Made by a program: the position numbers and the translations under genes. A DNA stretch of 64,000 nt from Paludibacteraceae bacterium (GTDB taxonomy: Bacteria; Bacteroidota; Bacteroidia; Bacteroidales; Paludibacteraceae). Shown in pieces: positions 63,697 to 64,000 of this stretch. The DNA lies in assembly GCA_016285885.1 (NCBI GenBank), contig JAEERP010000003.1, forward strand, positions 191,510 through 255,509, written 5' to 3'. Position 1 is the first letter of the stretch. Each line of letters starts with the position of its first letter. A model generated the notes under the pieces. That model searched no databases, was not told the DNA's origin, and worked only from the letters and a program-made list of their open reading frames with translations.

Positions 63697-64000
63697 CATA
63701 ATTCATAATTCTCACGCTCTTCTCTCCCATCCTAACAACATACGTTCCCTTGCCAGGCAATACGAAACGGACCGTCTCGTCGGCCGAGCCCTGTGCGCTA
63801 CGCAACAGTCTGCCGTTAAGGTCATAGACCTCGATGCGGCCCTCGGCGCCACGCACGAAGAGGGAGAGGTCTTCCGCCCAGATATCGCAATGCGCCGCAT
63901 CGACACTCTGCGTGGAGGTCCACTCATCAAGATCCACCATCTTCCAACCCTCCGGAATCCTGTTCTCACCATACTCCTCCGCCAATGATTTTGGGCAAAC
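63689..64000 (-). CDS. C-terminal end of another repeat surface protein (cut by window edge)
   Basis: The frame is open to the last base of the window. It begins in the cap domain (VCPKSLAEEYGENRIPEGWKMV), and continues with the T9SS-like tail (HCDIWAEDLSLFVRG...IEVYDLNGRLLRS...GTYVVRMGEKSVRIMNYEF). It is a paralogue of the proteins at 44317-48459 and 51026-53647; the repeat arrays and the start lie outside the window. Its final residues and stop are encoded by the TTCATAA part of the intergenic repeat. Confidence 0.88.
   Translation of the reverse strand, partial: VCPKSLAEEYGENRIPEGWKMVDLDEWTSTQSVDAAHCDIWAEDLSLFVRGAEGRIEVYDLNGRLLRSAQGSADETVRFVLPGKGTYVVRMGEKSVRIMNYEF

Overview
The window reads as a chromosomal segment of a fibre-degrading gut or rumen Bacteroidales, probably Prevotellaceae-like. 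The supporting signs are promoters with the Bacteroidetes -7 element TAnnTTTG, weak or absent Shine-Dalgarno sites, secreted glycosidases with type IX secretion (T9SS)-like C-terminal domains, propeller/AraC membrane regulators, DUF3822 and DUF4139 proteins, ATP-type PEP carboxykinase and a RAYT transposase with its palindromic repeats. No tRNA, rRNA, CRISPR array, prophage or complete insertion sequence was seen.

Region by region. 1-12.5 kb is a mannan-degradation locus: two paralogous propeller/AraC regulators (the first cut by the window edge), an AAA_14/DUF4143 ATPase with a palindromic promoter region, a GH26-CBM35-GH5_8 double mannanase, an esterase-CBM35-GH5_8 fusion and a CE1-like esterase-CBM35 protein. 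There is no SusC/SusD pair, and the enzymes appear to be exported by T9SS. 12.5-23.1 kb is housekeeping: thyA, an orphan gene, rpsO, dCMP deaminase, S41 protease, an ATPase and RecD-like helicase, a DUF3822-rsmD-folB operon, and trpB2 behind a textbook trp attenuator with a Trp-Trp leader peptide. 23.2-35.2 kb holds a clan-A glycosidase with CBM6, an unusual three-gene operon (DUF4139 with an embedded SusC-type plug, DUF4139, and a secreted TonB C-terminal domain), a CapA lipoprotein and a GH30_8 glucuronoxylanase. 35.4-37 kb is a REP/RAYT island in which the palindromes have entered the transposase gene itself. 37-42.6 kb is again mostly housekeeping (pckA, thioesterase, TsaC/Sua5, EamA transporter, DUF2185 protein).

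42.8-64 kb is taken up by six paralogous surface-protein genes, the last cut by the window edge. They are built from a module made of a beta-rich head (NYLTFTAEED...SLDDGQTW...GSIAASGSVMSL), an array of 26-residue BspA/LRR_5-like repeats of the type GCTSLTQAPELPAT-x5-CY-x2-MF, and a cap (APTGTFICP...RIPEGW). The largest has eight modules, about 61 repeats and about 3,127 residues. The genes are separated by repeated intergenic DNA: a 30-bp element starting TTGACTACGTCGAAC with 12 copies, duplicated terminators and duplicated promoters. This points to expansion by recombination and repeat slippage.

The observations most worth following are the multi-module repeat family, the plug/TonB-domain/DUF4139 operon, the RAYT gene that carries its own REP element, and the trpB2 attenuator.
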